Source: Bacteroidales bacterium UBA3844 (GTDB lineage: Bacteria; Bacteroidota; Bacteroidia; Bacteroidales; Paludibacteraceae). From it: a DNA stretch of 44,616 bases. The position numbers and the translations under genes are program-made. Within the stretch, counting starts at the first letter, position 1. Each line of letters begins with the position of its first letter. Location of the stretch: assembly GCA_002392915.1 (NCBI GenBank), contig DGHQ01000046.1:1-44616 (forward strand), given 5' to 3'. The notes below the pieces were generated by a model, which was given only the letters and a program-made list of their open reading frames with translations, had not been told where the DNA came from and did not search any database. Positions 35,693-44,616 of the stretch are shown here, one piece after another.

Positions 35693-35723
35693 CAAAGGTA
35701 AAATTGGCTGATTAAAACAACAA
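35693..35723 (-). promoter_or_regulatory. Promoter of sodB
   Basis: Minus strand TTG (35723-35721), 20 bases, TACCTTTG (35700-35693), a full consensus match. The predicted leader is about 55 bases. Confidence 0.7.
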
Positions 35724-35802
35724 CTGATTTCATCTATAATACAATAATATTTTTTTAGAATCAATTTGATTTTCCATCTTTCATTTCGTCTTTAGTGAAT
35801 AC

Positions 35803-35838
35803 AAAAACCACTTCTCGAAAATTTCGAAAAGTGGTTTT
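35803..35838 (-). terminator. Intrinsic terminator of the giant surface-protein gene
   Basis: A 17-base arm at 35804-35820 pairs with 35822-35838 with one mismatch (core AAAACCACTT / AAGTGGTTTT). On the minus strand the stem is followed by TTTTTGT. It lies 28 bases after the stop codon. Confidence 0.88.
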
Positions 35839-35866
35839 CTAAATCTATCTAAATAAGATAACAACG

Positions 35867-38800
35867 TTACTTCACTATCACCTTTTGTCCATTAACGATA
35901 TATATACCCTTAGGCAAAACAGCAACTTGAGTGACTCCCTCGTCATACTTAGCATTCTTCACAATCAATCTTGAAAGAATGTCGTAGAAATCAAGAGTTC
36001 CAGACTTTGCAGACTTAACATATATGTGGTTATTATCCGCAAATACAACAATACTATCATTGTTGTTCCAAACATCCACAACAGAACCGAACTCTAACAA
36101 CTGACTCCAAGTGGCATTCTTGCCAAAATCTCCAGCATTACCATACTCGTCAAGTATGTTGTTTACATTAACCTCTATCTTATAGAAACCAGAATGATTT
36201 GTTTTAGATGAGATATCTACCAAATAAGTATAGTCATCTTGCTGAACAACCGTAATCGAAGGATCACTTAGATTTTCTCCTCCCTGACAATATAATTCAA
36301 TGTCATTATAATCGAATGTTTCATTCTGTATCTTGCGATTGAACTTAACGACAACTGCATCTACAGGAGAAGTAACGGCATTAACACCAGTAGGGACGCC
36401 AGAAATCTCGGCAACCTTCAATACATTCTTCTTTATACTATAGTAAATATTGTAATCATTTTCACCTACAGCAGTCATGTAATCTAAGAAATGAAGACGG
36501 TTCACATAGATTGGTTCCTCTCCATCAGGAAGAGTGACGAATGTTGTCCATACATTACTCAATGGTATCTCCACACTATCCTTCACTCTGACAACCTTTA
36601 CAATATCATAACAGTTATCGCCTGGATCACTCATCTGAGCATAATTCCAACCAGCCTTAGATGGAGTGACTGTAAGTTTGACGACGGTATCGGACATTGT
36701 CACCATCTTCTTATCAAGAGTAGCACGCTGAGCTTGATTAACCTCGTCATTACCACCATCAGAATAATATATTGCATCAGGAGTATCATTGTCATCCTTT
36801 TTGTCATTCACAAGGAAGTCGACAACACGATCATCTTTCACACCATAAGCGTCAACCGTCTTTATCAACTCATGGATAGCAATACCCTTCACCAAACTCA
36901 ACTCAGGATTACCAAAGCTATTAGCATGGACAACACTTGCCTCATACTTAGTGAAGTGTCCAAGCAATGAACTTGTCAACCACCAAACTCCAGTCTTAGC
37001 TGTGTGAGCCTCGATATTACCGAAGTCAATATTTTCAGATCCAAGATCACAATCCTTACCATTCAAGCTAGAACCGATGATAGCGAAATCGATCAACAAG
37101 CCTTTTTCATTGTCAACAATCTCAGGCTGAGCAGTCTCAAGTTTCACATTCTTAGCAATACCATAACCCTGATTGTCGATTCTCACACCCAAAGCAGCAG
37201 GTACACTTGGTTCTACACGATCAAGAGTCAATGCATCGTCACTAAGGATATTACGCTGCATGAAGTAGTCGATCTGCAAGTCTGGACTTGGATTGACTGT
37301 CAATGTCACTGGGAATAGATCTGCCTTTACTGTATCTCCTGAAGATGGATCTACGTATACGATATATCCACCGAATGAATAGTTAATTGGAGACGTAGGA
37401 GCTGCACCCTTCTCAGGAATGAATCTGAACAATGCAGTTCCTTCTGATTTTGGTGCGATCTCACCAGTACCGTCGATTGCAGAAATACCTGTCAACTTCT
37501 GAGTATTAATCTGGAACAAATCATTAGCAAGTTCGCCCTTATCATTACGAACCTCAAGCACGACTTTGAATCCTTCCATAGCTCCAGACTCATTACCATT
37601 GTTGACTGTAAGGGTACCGTCGAATGCCTCACGAGTCATTGTCAATGTCTGAGCAATATGAAGTTTAACACTTGCACAAATGCTCTTCTGCGATGGTTTG
37701 TTAACCTGTTTGTTAACAGAAAGCAACAATTGATTAATAGTACCAAATTTTCTCAATTGCATATAATTGAAGAAATTGACAATACTATCCATATAAGCAT
37801 TAACCACAGACTGGTCTATGATATTAGGATATTGCTCATTAGGCGAATAAACACCATTTTCATTAGCAACCAACGTCTCATTCCAACGTTGTGCCATTTC
37901 TACCATTTCAGTAGTAGACAAATCTAATGACGGCAATTTTTTGATAGAATCTATATCTATCTTCTTTCTACGAGAATAATTCTTGATTGTATAGTCAAAA
38001 TAATCTACAATTCCACTCTCTGAAAGAAGATTTTCCGAACCAGCCAATTCTTTCATTATATTACCTCTATACTGCAAATAACCAGAAAACTCGATCGCAT
38101 CCTGTGCGGCCAAAGACCTTGCGTCTGAAACCTTATAGATGCTATTCTGCATATCAAACTTTGCCTTACTGATAGCAGGTTCCTTAGGTCCATTTTGTTC
38201 ACTCAGACGTGTGCCATCAGAGTAATGAATATCCGCGATTTCTCCATCAACAATCATAACAGTATCTCCCGCTGTTGTTACAGTAACACGAGTATCTGCA
38301 TCCTCCTCGTTATTGCCCATCACTCTATCATATACATATCTACCACAATTTTCTGCATATCTTCCTGCATCACAAGAATTCAACTGACAGAGCATATCAA
38401 TACAACTCCAAGGGACATGCTTGATAACAGGCATTTTACCCTTAACATCATCCAAAAGATCCTTTCCTTGATCCCATACAAAATCAACACCTTCATATGG
38501 ATCCAATTCTCCCTCAAGACCCTTACATACAAGTTTTGTACCTGTATACACAGTCTGCAAATCACTAATACTTGCAGAAATGAACTCATCATCATCGTCA
38601 TCATCACCACCATCATCATCATCATCATCATCTACATCAAACAGCTTTTTATCATTGTATACGGCACTCACAGCTGCATTTGTTTTTTTCTTCCAATCCT
38701 CTGGAGAATTTTTATCAAATGTATAATCATTGAATGGCGTATCAAGAGACTCAAACCAATTTTGATCTTCTTCCTCGTCAATATGGTCTTTAAGTTCGCA

Positions 38801-41800
38801 ACTCTGTCTCTTTCTTCTTGCTTCCGCATCTTTCTTTAAAGCATCATGCAACTTATCTGTTCCCCATGAAAGTACAGGACCAACGATAGGAATCATTCCT
38901 AAAAGACTGCCGGCACATCCCCAAGGATCAACTTTTGACAAACAAGAATTACAAGGTATATCCAAGTTGATTGAATAATGATTATTCTTTACATTTCCAA
39001 GCTCATGGTTGTCATTGTTTGATCCTCCACCATAAGCAGGAATATCAAATCCGCCACTTCCAGAACCTCCATTTCCTGTCAAAGGAACCAAATATGGACA
39101 ACCCCAAGCATTCTGGCTGACTGCCGACAACTGTCTCAATACTCCACAGACATAAGAATACTCAGCATGTACGTTTGGACATTCAGATGTTCCAAACGAT
39201 TCATCCTCAAGAAGGATTCCGTCTCCTCCACCGCTGACGTAACTGCCGGTGCCAAACTCATCATCAGTACGAACAATAGTGACTGGCACGAACTCAGTAT
39301 GATTAGCAGGCAACGAATCTATATAGTTGTATGGCACATAGAATCTGTAGTATGGCACTCTAGGCATACCAAACTTAACATAATGAGCCGCAATCAAGCC
39401 ATGGTTAGTTATCTGTAGACGTACTGTCTTTGGTACACCAACTTCAAATCTACTCTTGTCTGGAACTCCATTAGGGAATGACAATGTCACAACAGGAGCA
39501 GGAACATTTGTCTCATACTCAAAATCAAGATTGATATCATATTTATCTTCAATCTCAACTCGCTCCACATTCCAAGTGTATGTGATTGCCTGATAAGCCA
39601 AGAACACAAACTTATCCAATTTCTGACCAGCCTGAATTTCAATTGTCTCCTGATATTCTGAGTGCTTGTCTGCCTTTACACATAACAAATAAGAACCTTC
39701 TGGAATACTGTCAAATTTTACAATACCGGATGTATCTGAATAGCCAGATGCCACCTCTTGATTATTGTACTGGTTGCGAACAACAACCTTAGCACCATTC
39801 AAATGTTTCTTATCCGCAGTGTTGTAGAAATATTCATCCACCACGTCTACCTCCAAGCTACCCTTTGATTCTGAAGAGTATTCAACTCGGAATGACAAGC
39901 TTGTAGATTTTCCATTAGCACAATTGACTCCTATCGAACCTGTATATGGCACATTGATTGGAGCACCATCAAAATATTCAAGTTTCAACGGAACATAAAC
40001 AGTATCACCAGACTTGATGCTTGGCAACGTCTTTTCAGGAACGCTAAATCCTTCAAAATCAGGCAATGACAATGTAATCTCTCCTGTCTCACCAAATCCT
40101 GCATTTGTCAACTCTATATTGATATATTTTGGTTTCTGCTTCGACACATACTCATTGATATTTGCAGGATAAACCTTAATCTGACCATAAGGCTGTTCAC
40201 AATAGAAATATGTTGAGAAATCACAAGTCGTGTTCTCATCACAAGATACGCGGAACACACTTGGAAGATACATCTTGCCTTCCGTCAATTTCGTACCTGT
40301 AGCTTTGAGCGGAATTCTTGCAGATTCACCTCCTTTAAGCAGTTTCAATGTATCAAACGCTACTTGCAAACCATCTGCCAACTCTCGTGTCTCAACCACA
40401 AGATTGTGAAGAGCAACAGAACTTCTGTTTGTAATCGTAATAGTACCGTCAATAGTGTCACCCTTTTGGATTGTCCACTTCGTTGTACCTCCTGTATATG
40501 CCATACCAGGTATATCGAAACTAGCGTAAGCGACATTTTCAGATTTAGAACCGACATATACCTTCACTGTATATGTACCACATTCTGTCTTTTCCGTTGG
40601 GAACTTCACAGCAGCACGGCCAGTTGAATCTGTGACACCTGTCGTAGAATGTGTAAATCCGACATTTGAATTTGCCTCAATTGTAAGTGTTCTGCCCGCC
40701 ATTGGAGTGCCATAGGCATCAGTAAGGATACCTGTCACATCCACAGTGTCTCCAGCATGGTACACATCCTTATCTACAACCGCATCATATACATAGTAGT
40801 TTGACAATGTTCCAGCAAGATAAAGAGTGATTTCGTACTTGCCTGAATTGCCTGACTTAATTGTGATCTCTGCGTCACTCGTCTGTTTCTTTACATCAGT
40901 TGGAGTATAGTAGATTCTTAGATAACCACCATTCAGTTTGTCCCAACCATTTTCAAACTTAGCCGAGAAATCAGCAGCGTCTTTTCCAGAAATTGTATAT
41001 GTGATTGAGTCTGTCAACTCAAATCCCTTCACGTAACGTGTCAACGAAGATGTTTCGTTCAACTTTGAACCAAACACACAATTGACATTTCCACTCACTT
41101 CCAAACTTACTGGTATGTCTATTCTGAAGCTGTCTACATCAGAGCAAACAGTGTCACACGCGATCGCAGCCTTCACCATATACTTATATGTCGTATGGTT
41201 GTCAAGGCCTGATAGATATTTGCTGTGATCCTTAACAAAAGATGCCATTGGTGTAGAAGGCATTTTCTGAGAAGCCTTCCATACATACAAATCATATTTA
41301 TCAACCTCAACAGGAAGTATCAATCTGTTCCACTCAATTGTCATAGTATTGTTCTGCTCGTTCACAACATATGCAACCTGAGGACGTGAAAAATTAACCT
41401 TCTTCTTAGAGAAATCAGGATATACAAAATAATTATAGTTGAATGGAACACCTGCCACACCAGACTTATCATAAGGTGTTACCTTCAATGTCAAAGTGTC
41501 GATATTACTTCCTGATGTACGAAGTTGCATAGACGGAATTGTTGTGCCCGTTCCAGATGTTGTTTCAAATCCAGTCACATTACCAGCATAATCAATCTTC
41601 CAATCTATCTTAGAAATTGTAGAATCGAATGTTGCTTCTAATGATATGCTGTTGTAGCAAACCACCTGACTATAATCCAACATCTGAACATATTCTCCAT
41701 CAAACTCAATTGCTCCAAGATCAATTGCCTTGCCATAGACTCTTGCACCTCCGGTGATATCTGTCTTTGCGGTCATCACACTGTCAAGACCTTTGTCGAT

Positions 41801-44616
41801 ACAAGCAGATGTCGCATGTAGACGGTAGTCACCTCCAGCAGCATTGATGAAGCATACATAATTCTTTGATGCATCTGATCCGCTATTTGATGTAGCCAAC
41901 TTGATGTTGTTTTCTCCAGTCAAATCACCATCCGACGCACAGTATTTAACCTTCATATAATCAGAAGTAACAACCTGTGGTAGAACAACATCAGTCACCT
42001 TATTGCCATAGATTATTGAATTGGCAATAGTAGTGTATTTTTTAGGAGATGAAGAATTGCAACTTACCGCACTACTGTTTCTTGTCTTGTTATGTGCAAT
42101 AGTAGAGTTGGTGATAAATGATGTATAATCAGCAGATATAATGCTATAACTATAACCACTATTATATATCTCATTGCCACACACCAAAGAATTTTCCAAA
42201 GTCGAGTTCGACAAGTAGACCGTATTGTAGTACCTTATCTTATTGTTCATAATCTTACAATATGAAATAACCGAATTCTCTACTGCATCAATTATTCCAT
42301 ATTCATTTGTGATACCACAAATCTGAGAATTTGACATTCTTGATCCATTCAAATAGACAATCTTATTACTCTGAGTAGTCGTATTGTCTGAGAATGAACA
42401 ACTATCTACAACACCTCCGTAGATTTCAAGATCTTGAATTTTATTTTCTATAAACTGACAGTTTCTGAATATAGACTTCTCTGCATAAACACCCTCGTTA
42501 CCAGTTCTTGCATTTCTAAAAATACAATTGTTGAAAGTTGTGTTCTTCTTCGTCTTTGCATTTACACCACTATTGTTACTCAAATAACCATTCTGAATTG
42601 TAAATCCATCTACCACGATTGCCAAGGAATCAGCAAAATCGTAATTTTGGATAATACATCTTCTCTTATACCTACCGTCGATAATAGTGACATTCGTCTT
42701 TGGGCTTCTCTCATCCAATGAAGATTCTGTTCCTGCGAAACCTCCATATAGGTTCACACCTGCAGAAAGAGAAATTGCAGACACCAATGATGTGTCTCCG
42801 AGATAAGTTCCTTTCGCCACCCAAATATCATGTCTGTTTCCTGTTGTCGACGCGAGTGTTACCGCCTGATTAATTTCACCAAGTGCATCATCCCAGCTCA
42901 AACCAGATCCGTCTGATCCTGCTTTCACATATATGATCGAACCAACCATAGCTCTTTCTGTAAATGACGACTCTATAGCACCCATGTCAACAGCCTCACT
43001 TTGCTTTCTTAGATTCTTACGTAAATCAAGTGAGTCTGCCACGTCAGTTCCTGCATTGATACATAGAGAAGTTCCAGAAAGTGAATAATCACCCTTGGCT
43101 GCGTCTGCAAATGCTGCACTCGACTTGCTTCCGTCTATATTGCCTTCTCCATTTGCTCCACCTTCAATCATAGAATATTTGATTGTAGCTCCGTTGACAT
43201 AAACAGACTCTGAATTGTTTGTACGTTTATTGCCTACAACAATTGAATTCAAAATCTGTGGAGCATTATAACAATAAACAGTCTGATTACTAGAGACATT
43301 GTCGGCAACAGTACAATTAATCATCTTTGAATTGTCGCGAATTTCAATCAAATAATAAGCACGTGACCTACATTTAGTAATCTGAGAATTAGAAATTGTT
43401 GAACTTCCAGTTAGATACACTGTCTGATGATAAGTATCATTTCCATCAATCAAACATCTTTCAACAGTGGAACCAGATGAAAGATAAACTATCTGATCAC
43501 TACTGTATGTATTGTTGACGTTGCTGATCATCTTACAATCATACATTCTTGACTTCGACAAAGTAATTATATGGTTATTACAATTACCATTTCCTTCAAA
43601 TAACGAATTTGTAATAACTGAAGATTCAGCCTGCAAAGCACTTGTATAATAAGCCGAATTATTCTTCACAATACAGCTGTCGATAAATCCACCGACAAAG
43701 TACAAAGCTGCATTTCTATTCGTATTATAATCAACAGCTCCATTATAGCAAACAATAGAATTTGTAACATTAGCACCATTTGCATATACTGCAGAACCTG
43801 ATTCTATAGCACGACAATTTTTAACAATACAGTTGTTCAAAGTTGTATTCTTACACAAATAAGCACCACCTCCATTGTACATATATCCGTTCTGGATTGT
43901 GAATCCGTCAACAACCACTGCCATAGAATCAGAGAATCCGTAGTTTTGTGTGACGACACGTCTTGCGTTCTTTCCATCCAATATTGTAGGATTATTCGCT
44001 GTGTCTCTCGCCGCTAGCGATTTCTCGTTTCCTGCGAATCCTCCATACAGGCTTATGCCAGGTGCAAGGTTAACAACTGTTGAAAGCGTTGTGTCTCCGT
44101 AATATGTGCCGGCTGCCACCCATATCTGATGCTTCTTTCCGTCTGCCGACGCAGCAAAGATTGCCTGTGGAATATCACCGAACGCAGATTCCCAACTTGT
44201 ACCGTCTCCATTTGAACCCGACTTCACATATACAATCTCACCGCTCTTTAGTACAGGAGTTTTCGTATGTGACGACTCTATCGCACCAATATCAACAGCA
44301 TCACCCTGCTTTCTTGCATTTCCATACAAATCAAGAGAGTCTGCAACATCTTCTCCCGCATTGATACAGTATGAGTTTGCAGACAATGAGTAGTCTCCGT
44401 TCTCAGCATCTGTGAAGGCGGCGTATGTCATCGATCCGTCCATGTTGCCATCCACAAATGTGCCTTCAAACATGTTATTCTGGATTGTGTTCGTGCCTTC
44501 CTTTGCCAGAATGTTGCTGTAATTTGAATTTGTAGTATTTCCTACTATTATCGAGTTCTTCAATGTTGAGTTGTACATATAGATGACATTCGCATTCTTC
44601 GTCACGTTGCGTGCCA
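35867..44616 (-). CDS. Giant T9SS surface protein with repeated beta-helix modules (5' end outside window)
   Basis: The frame is open to the right edge, so at least 2916 residues are visible and the true start is outside; the GTG at 44605 is an internal Val codon. From the N-terminal side, the protein has at least three right-handed beta-helix / anchor-Q-type modules. Each opens with VYVKSGSNGDGTSWESAFG-like sequence and closes with CINAGEDVADSLDL...DIGAIES (ends near 44270, 42965 and 41700). Next come fibronectin/Ig-like domains (about 41650-40000) and a CarboxypepD-like domain (GYSDTSGIVKFDSIPEGSYL, about 39650-39800). A Cys-containing helical insertion with a poly-Asp tract follows (about 39000-37650), then CARDB/DUF11-like repeats. 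The T9SS sorting domain closes it (TLDFYDILSRLIVKN, then LPKGIYIVNGQKVIVK). Probably a surface adhesin or glycan-contacting protein. Confidence 0.9.
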   Translation of the reverse strand, partial: ARNVTKNANVIYMYNSTLKNSIIVGNTTNSNYSNILAKEGTNTIQNNMFEGTFVDGNMDGSMTYAAFTDAENGDYSLSANSYCINAGEDVADSLDLYGNARKQGDAVDIGAIESSHTKTPVLKSGEIVYVKSGSNGDGTSWESAFGDIPQAIFAASADGKKHQIWVAAGTYYGDTTLSTVVNLAPGISLYGGFAGNEKSLAARDTANNPTILDGKNARRVVTQNYGFSDSMAVVVDGFTIQNGYMYNGGGAYLCKNTTLNNCIVKNCRAIESGSAVYANGANVTNSIVCYNGAVDYNTNRNAALYFVGGFIDSCIVKNNSAYYTSALQAESSVITNSLFEGNGNCNNHIITLSKSRMYDCKMISNVNNTYSSDQIVYLSSGSTVERCLIDGNDTYHQTVYLTGSSTISNSQITKCRSRAYYLIEIRDNSKMINCTVADNVSSNQTVYCYNAPQILNSIVVGNKRTNNSESVYVNGATIKYSMIEGGANGEGNIDGSKSSAAFADAAKGDYSLSGTSLCINAGTDVADSLDLRKNLRKQSEAVDMGAIESSFTERAMVGSIIYVKAGSDGSGLSWDDALGEINQAVTLASTTGNRHDIWVAKGTYLGDTSLVSAISLSAGVNLYGGFAGTESSLDERSPKTNVTIIDGRYKRRCIIQNYDFADSLAIVVDGFTIQNGYLSNNSGVNAKTKKNTTFNNCIFRNARTGNEGVYAEKSIFRNCQFIENKIQDLEIYGGVVDSCSFSDNTTTQSNKIVYLNGSRMSNSQICGITNEYGIIDAVENSVISYCKIMNNKIRYYNTVYLSNSTLENSLVCGNEIYNSGYSYSIISADYTSFITNSTIAHNKTRNSSAVSCNSSSPKKYTTIANSIIYGNKVTDVVLPQVVTSDYMKVKYCASDGDLTGENNIKLATSNSGSDASKNYVCFINAAGGDYRLHATSACIDKGLDSVMTAKTDITGGARVYGKAIDLGAIEFDGEYVQMLDYSQVVCYNSISLEATFDSTISKIDWKIDYAGNVTGFETTSGTGTTIPSMQLRTSGSNIDTLTLKVTPYDKSGVAGVPFNYNYFVYPDFSKKKVNFSRPQVAYVVNEQNNTMTIEWNRLILPVEVDKYDLYVWKASQKMPSTPMASFVKDHSKYLSGLDNHTTYKYMVKAAIACDTVCSDVDSFRIDIPVSLEVSGNVNCVFGSKLNETSSLTRYVKGFELTDSITYTISGKDAADFSAKFENGWDKLNGGYLRIYYTPTDVKKQTSDAEITIKSGNSGKYEITLYLAGTLSNYYVYDAVVDKDVYHAGDTVDVTGILTDAYGTPMAGRTLTIEANSNVGFTHSTTGVTDSTGRAAVKFPTEKTECGTYTVKVYVGSKSENVAYASFDIPGMAYTGGTTKWTIQKGDTIDGTITITNRSSVALHNLVVETRELADGLQVAFDTLKLLKGGESARIPLKATGTKLTEGKMYLPSVFRVSCDENTTCDFSTYFYCEQPYGQIKVYPANINEYVSKQKPKYINIELTNAGFGETGEITLSLPDFEGFSVPEKTLPSIKSGDTVYVPLKLEYFDGAPINVPYTGSIGVNCANGKSTSLSFRVEYSSESKGSLEVDVVDEYFYNTADKKHLNGAKVVVRNQYNNQEVASGYSDTSGIVKFDSIPEGSYLLCVKADKHSEYQETIEIQAGQKLDKFVFLAYQAITYTWNVERVEIEDKYDINLDFEYETNVPAPVVTLSFPNGVPDKSRFEVGVPKTVRLQITNHGLIAAHYVKFGMPRVPYYRFYVPYNYIDSLPANHTEFVPVTIVRTDDEFGTGSYVSGGGDGILLEDESFGTSECPNVHAEYSYVCGVLRQLSAVSQNAWGCPYLVPLTGNGGSGSGGFDIPAYGGGSNNDNHELGNVKNNHYSINLDIPCNSCLSKVDPWGCAGSLLGMIPIVGPVLSWGTDKLHDALKKDAEARRKRQSCELKDHIDEEEDQNWFESLDTPFNDYTFDKNSPEDWKKKTNAAVSAVYNDKKLFDVDDDDDDDGGDDDDDDEFISASISDLQTVYTGTKLVCKGLEGELDPYEGVDFVWDQGKDLLDDVKGKMPVIKHVPWSCIDMLCQLNSCDAGRYAENCGRYVYDRVMGNNEEDADTRVTVTTAGDTVMIVDGEIADIHYSDGTRLSEQNGPKEPAISKAKFDMQNSIYKVSDARSLAAQDAIEFSGYLQYRGNIMKELAGSENLLSESGIVDYFDYTIKNYSRRKKIDIDSIKKLPSLDLSTTEMVEMAQRWNETLVANENGVYSPNEQYPNIIDQSVVNAYMDSIVNFFNYMQLRKFGTINQLLLSVNKQVNKPSQKSICASVKLHIAQTLTMTREAFDGTLTVNNGNESGAMEGFKVVLEVRNDKGELANDLFQINTQKLTGISAIDGTGEIAPKSEGTALFRFIPEKGAAPTSPINYSFGGYIVYVDPSSGDTVKADLFPVTLTVNPSPDLQIDYFMQRNILSDDALTLDRVEPSVPAALGVRIDNQGYGIAKNVKLETAQPEIVDNEKGLLIDFAIIGSSLNGKDCDLGSENIDFGNIEAHTAKTGVWWLTSSLLGHFTKYEASVVHANSFGNPELSLVKGIAIHELIKTVDAYGVKDDRVVDFLVNDKKDDNDTPDAIYYSDGGNDEVNQAQRATLDKKMVTMSDTVVKLTVTPSKAGWNYAQMSDPGDNCYDIVKVVRVKDSVEIPLSNVWTTFVTLPDGEEPIYVNRLHFLDYMTAVGENDYNIYYSIKKNVLKVAEISGVPTGVNAVTSPVDAVVVKFNRKIQNETFDYNDIELYCQGGENLSDPSITVVQQDDYTYLVDISSKTNHSGFYKIEVNVNNILDEYGNAGDFGKNATWSQLLEFGSVVDVWNNNDSIVVFADNNHIYVKSAKSGTLDFYDILSRLIVKNAKYDEGVTQVAVLPKGIYIVNGQKVIVK
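38587..38634 (-). repeat. Poly-Asp (GAT/GAC) triplet tract in the giant surface protein
   Basis: A microsatellite of ATC triplets on the plus strand encodes an Asp run broken by two Gly (VDDDDDDDGGDDDDDDEF). Slippage would alter length in steps of one residue without frameshift. An acidic run of this kind could bind calcium or act as a linker; neither is shown by the sequence. Confidence 0.85.
41700..44470 (-). repeat. Tandem large modules (about 1.3 kb each) in the giant surface-protein gene
   Basis: Matching module ends occur near 44270-44430, 42970-43125 and 41700-41865 (protein form CINAG-DVADSLDL...AVDIGAIES; the last copy is more diverged). Matching module starts occur near 44010-44245 and 42700-42935 (VYVK-GS-G-G-SW, then IWVA-GTY-GDT, then LYGGFAG). 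The period is about 1.3 kb. The repeats reflect internal duplication of a beta-helix unit and probably continue beyond the right edge. Confidence 0.8.

Noticed and set aside
38587..38634. Poly-Asp microsatellite as a phase-variation switch
   Set aside because: The repeat unit is a triplet, so slippage changes length but cannot turn the gene on or off.
38195..38839. 214-codon plus-strand frame rich in Ile/Thr
   Set aside because: Antisense shadow of the poly-Asp region of the giant surface-protein gene.

Overview
The window is AT-rich bacterial DNA from the order Bacteroidales (phylum Bacteroidetes/Bacteroidota). Three things point there: promoters of the TTG-N19/20-TAnnTTTG type, secreted proteins ending in type IX secretion system (T9SS) sorting domains, and families typical of the group (the 463-residue arginine decarboxylase, a PiT transporter fused to PhoU, DUF4374- and DUF2490-like proteins). 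The family or genus cannot be fixed from the sequence. No tRNA, rRNA, CRISPR array, insertion sequence or phage gene was found.

Left part (1-18064, minus strand): one tight block of five very large exported proteins, read leftwards from a promoter near 18170. The order is a von Willebrand A (VWA) protein with a 14-copy heptapeptide repeat, a beta-propeller-like protein with a T9SS sorting domain, a YLALKYGITL-type (DUF8202-like) T9SS protein, an SpvB + RHS/YD-repeat protein without the usual RHS core, and a second SpvB protein with FG-GAP repeats that runs off the left edge just inside a TcdB-toxin-like middle domain. Gaps between genes are 1, 11, 6 and 32 bases. This is the most unusual locus here: a Tc/RHS-toxin-like pair co-transcribed with T9SS surface proteins.

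Middle part (18551-29021): ordinary chromosomal genes. On the plus strand are a DUF554 membrane protein, an MBOAT O-acyltransferase with its SGNH-like partner, a TPR protein, a membrane-anchored TerB/J-domain protein and arginine decarboxylase. On the minus strand are dihydropteroate synthase, a truncated DUF4374-like remnant abutting a Ppm1/TcmP-like methyltransferase, and enolase. A candidate small RNA lies upstream of enolase.

Right part: a phosphate module (29674-34917, plus) comprises an OmpR-family response regulator, its histidine kinase, a DUF2490 outer-membrane protein and a PiT-PhoU phosphate transporter. The regulator promoter and the DUF2490 promoter both carry TGTnATA/TGTAACA direct repeats at exactly 11-base spacing, like a Pho box, which ties the sensor to the transporter. 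Then come Fe/Mn superoxide dismutase (minus) and a giant T9SS surface protein of more than 2,900 residues (minus) whose N-terminus lies beyond the right edge. It has repeated beta-helix modules, Ig/CarboxypepD-like domains and an unexpected cysteine-containing helical insertion with a poly-Asp tract.
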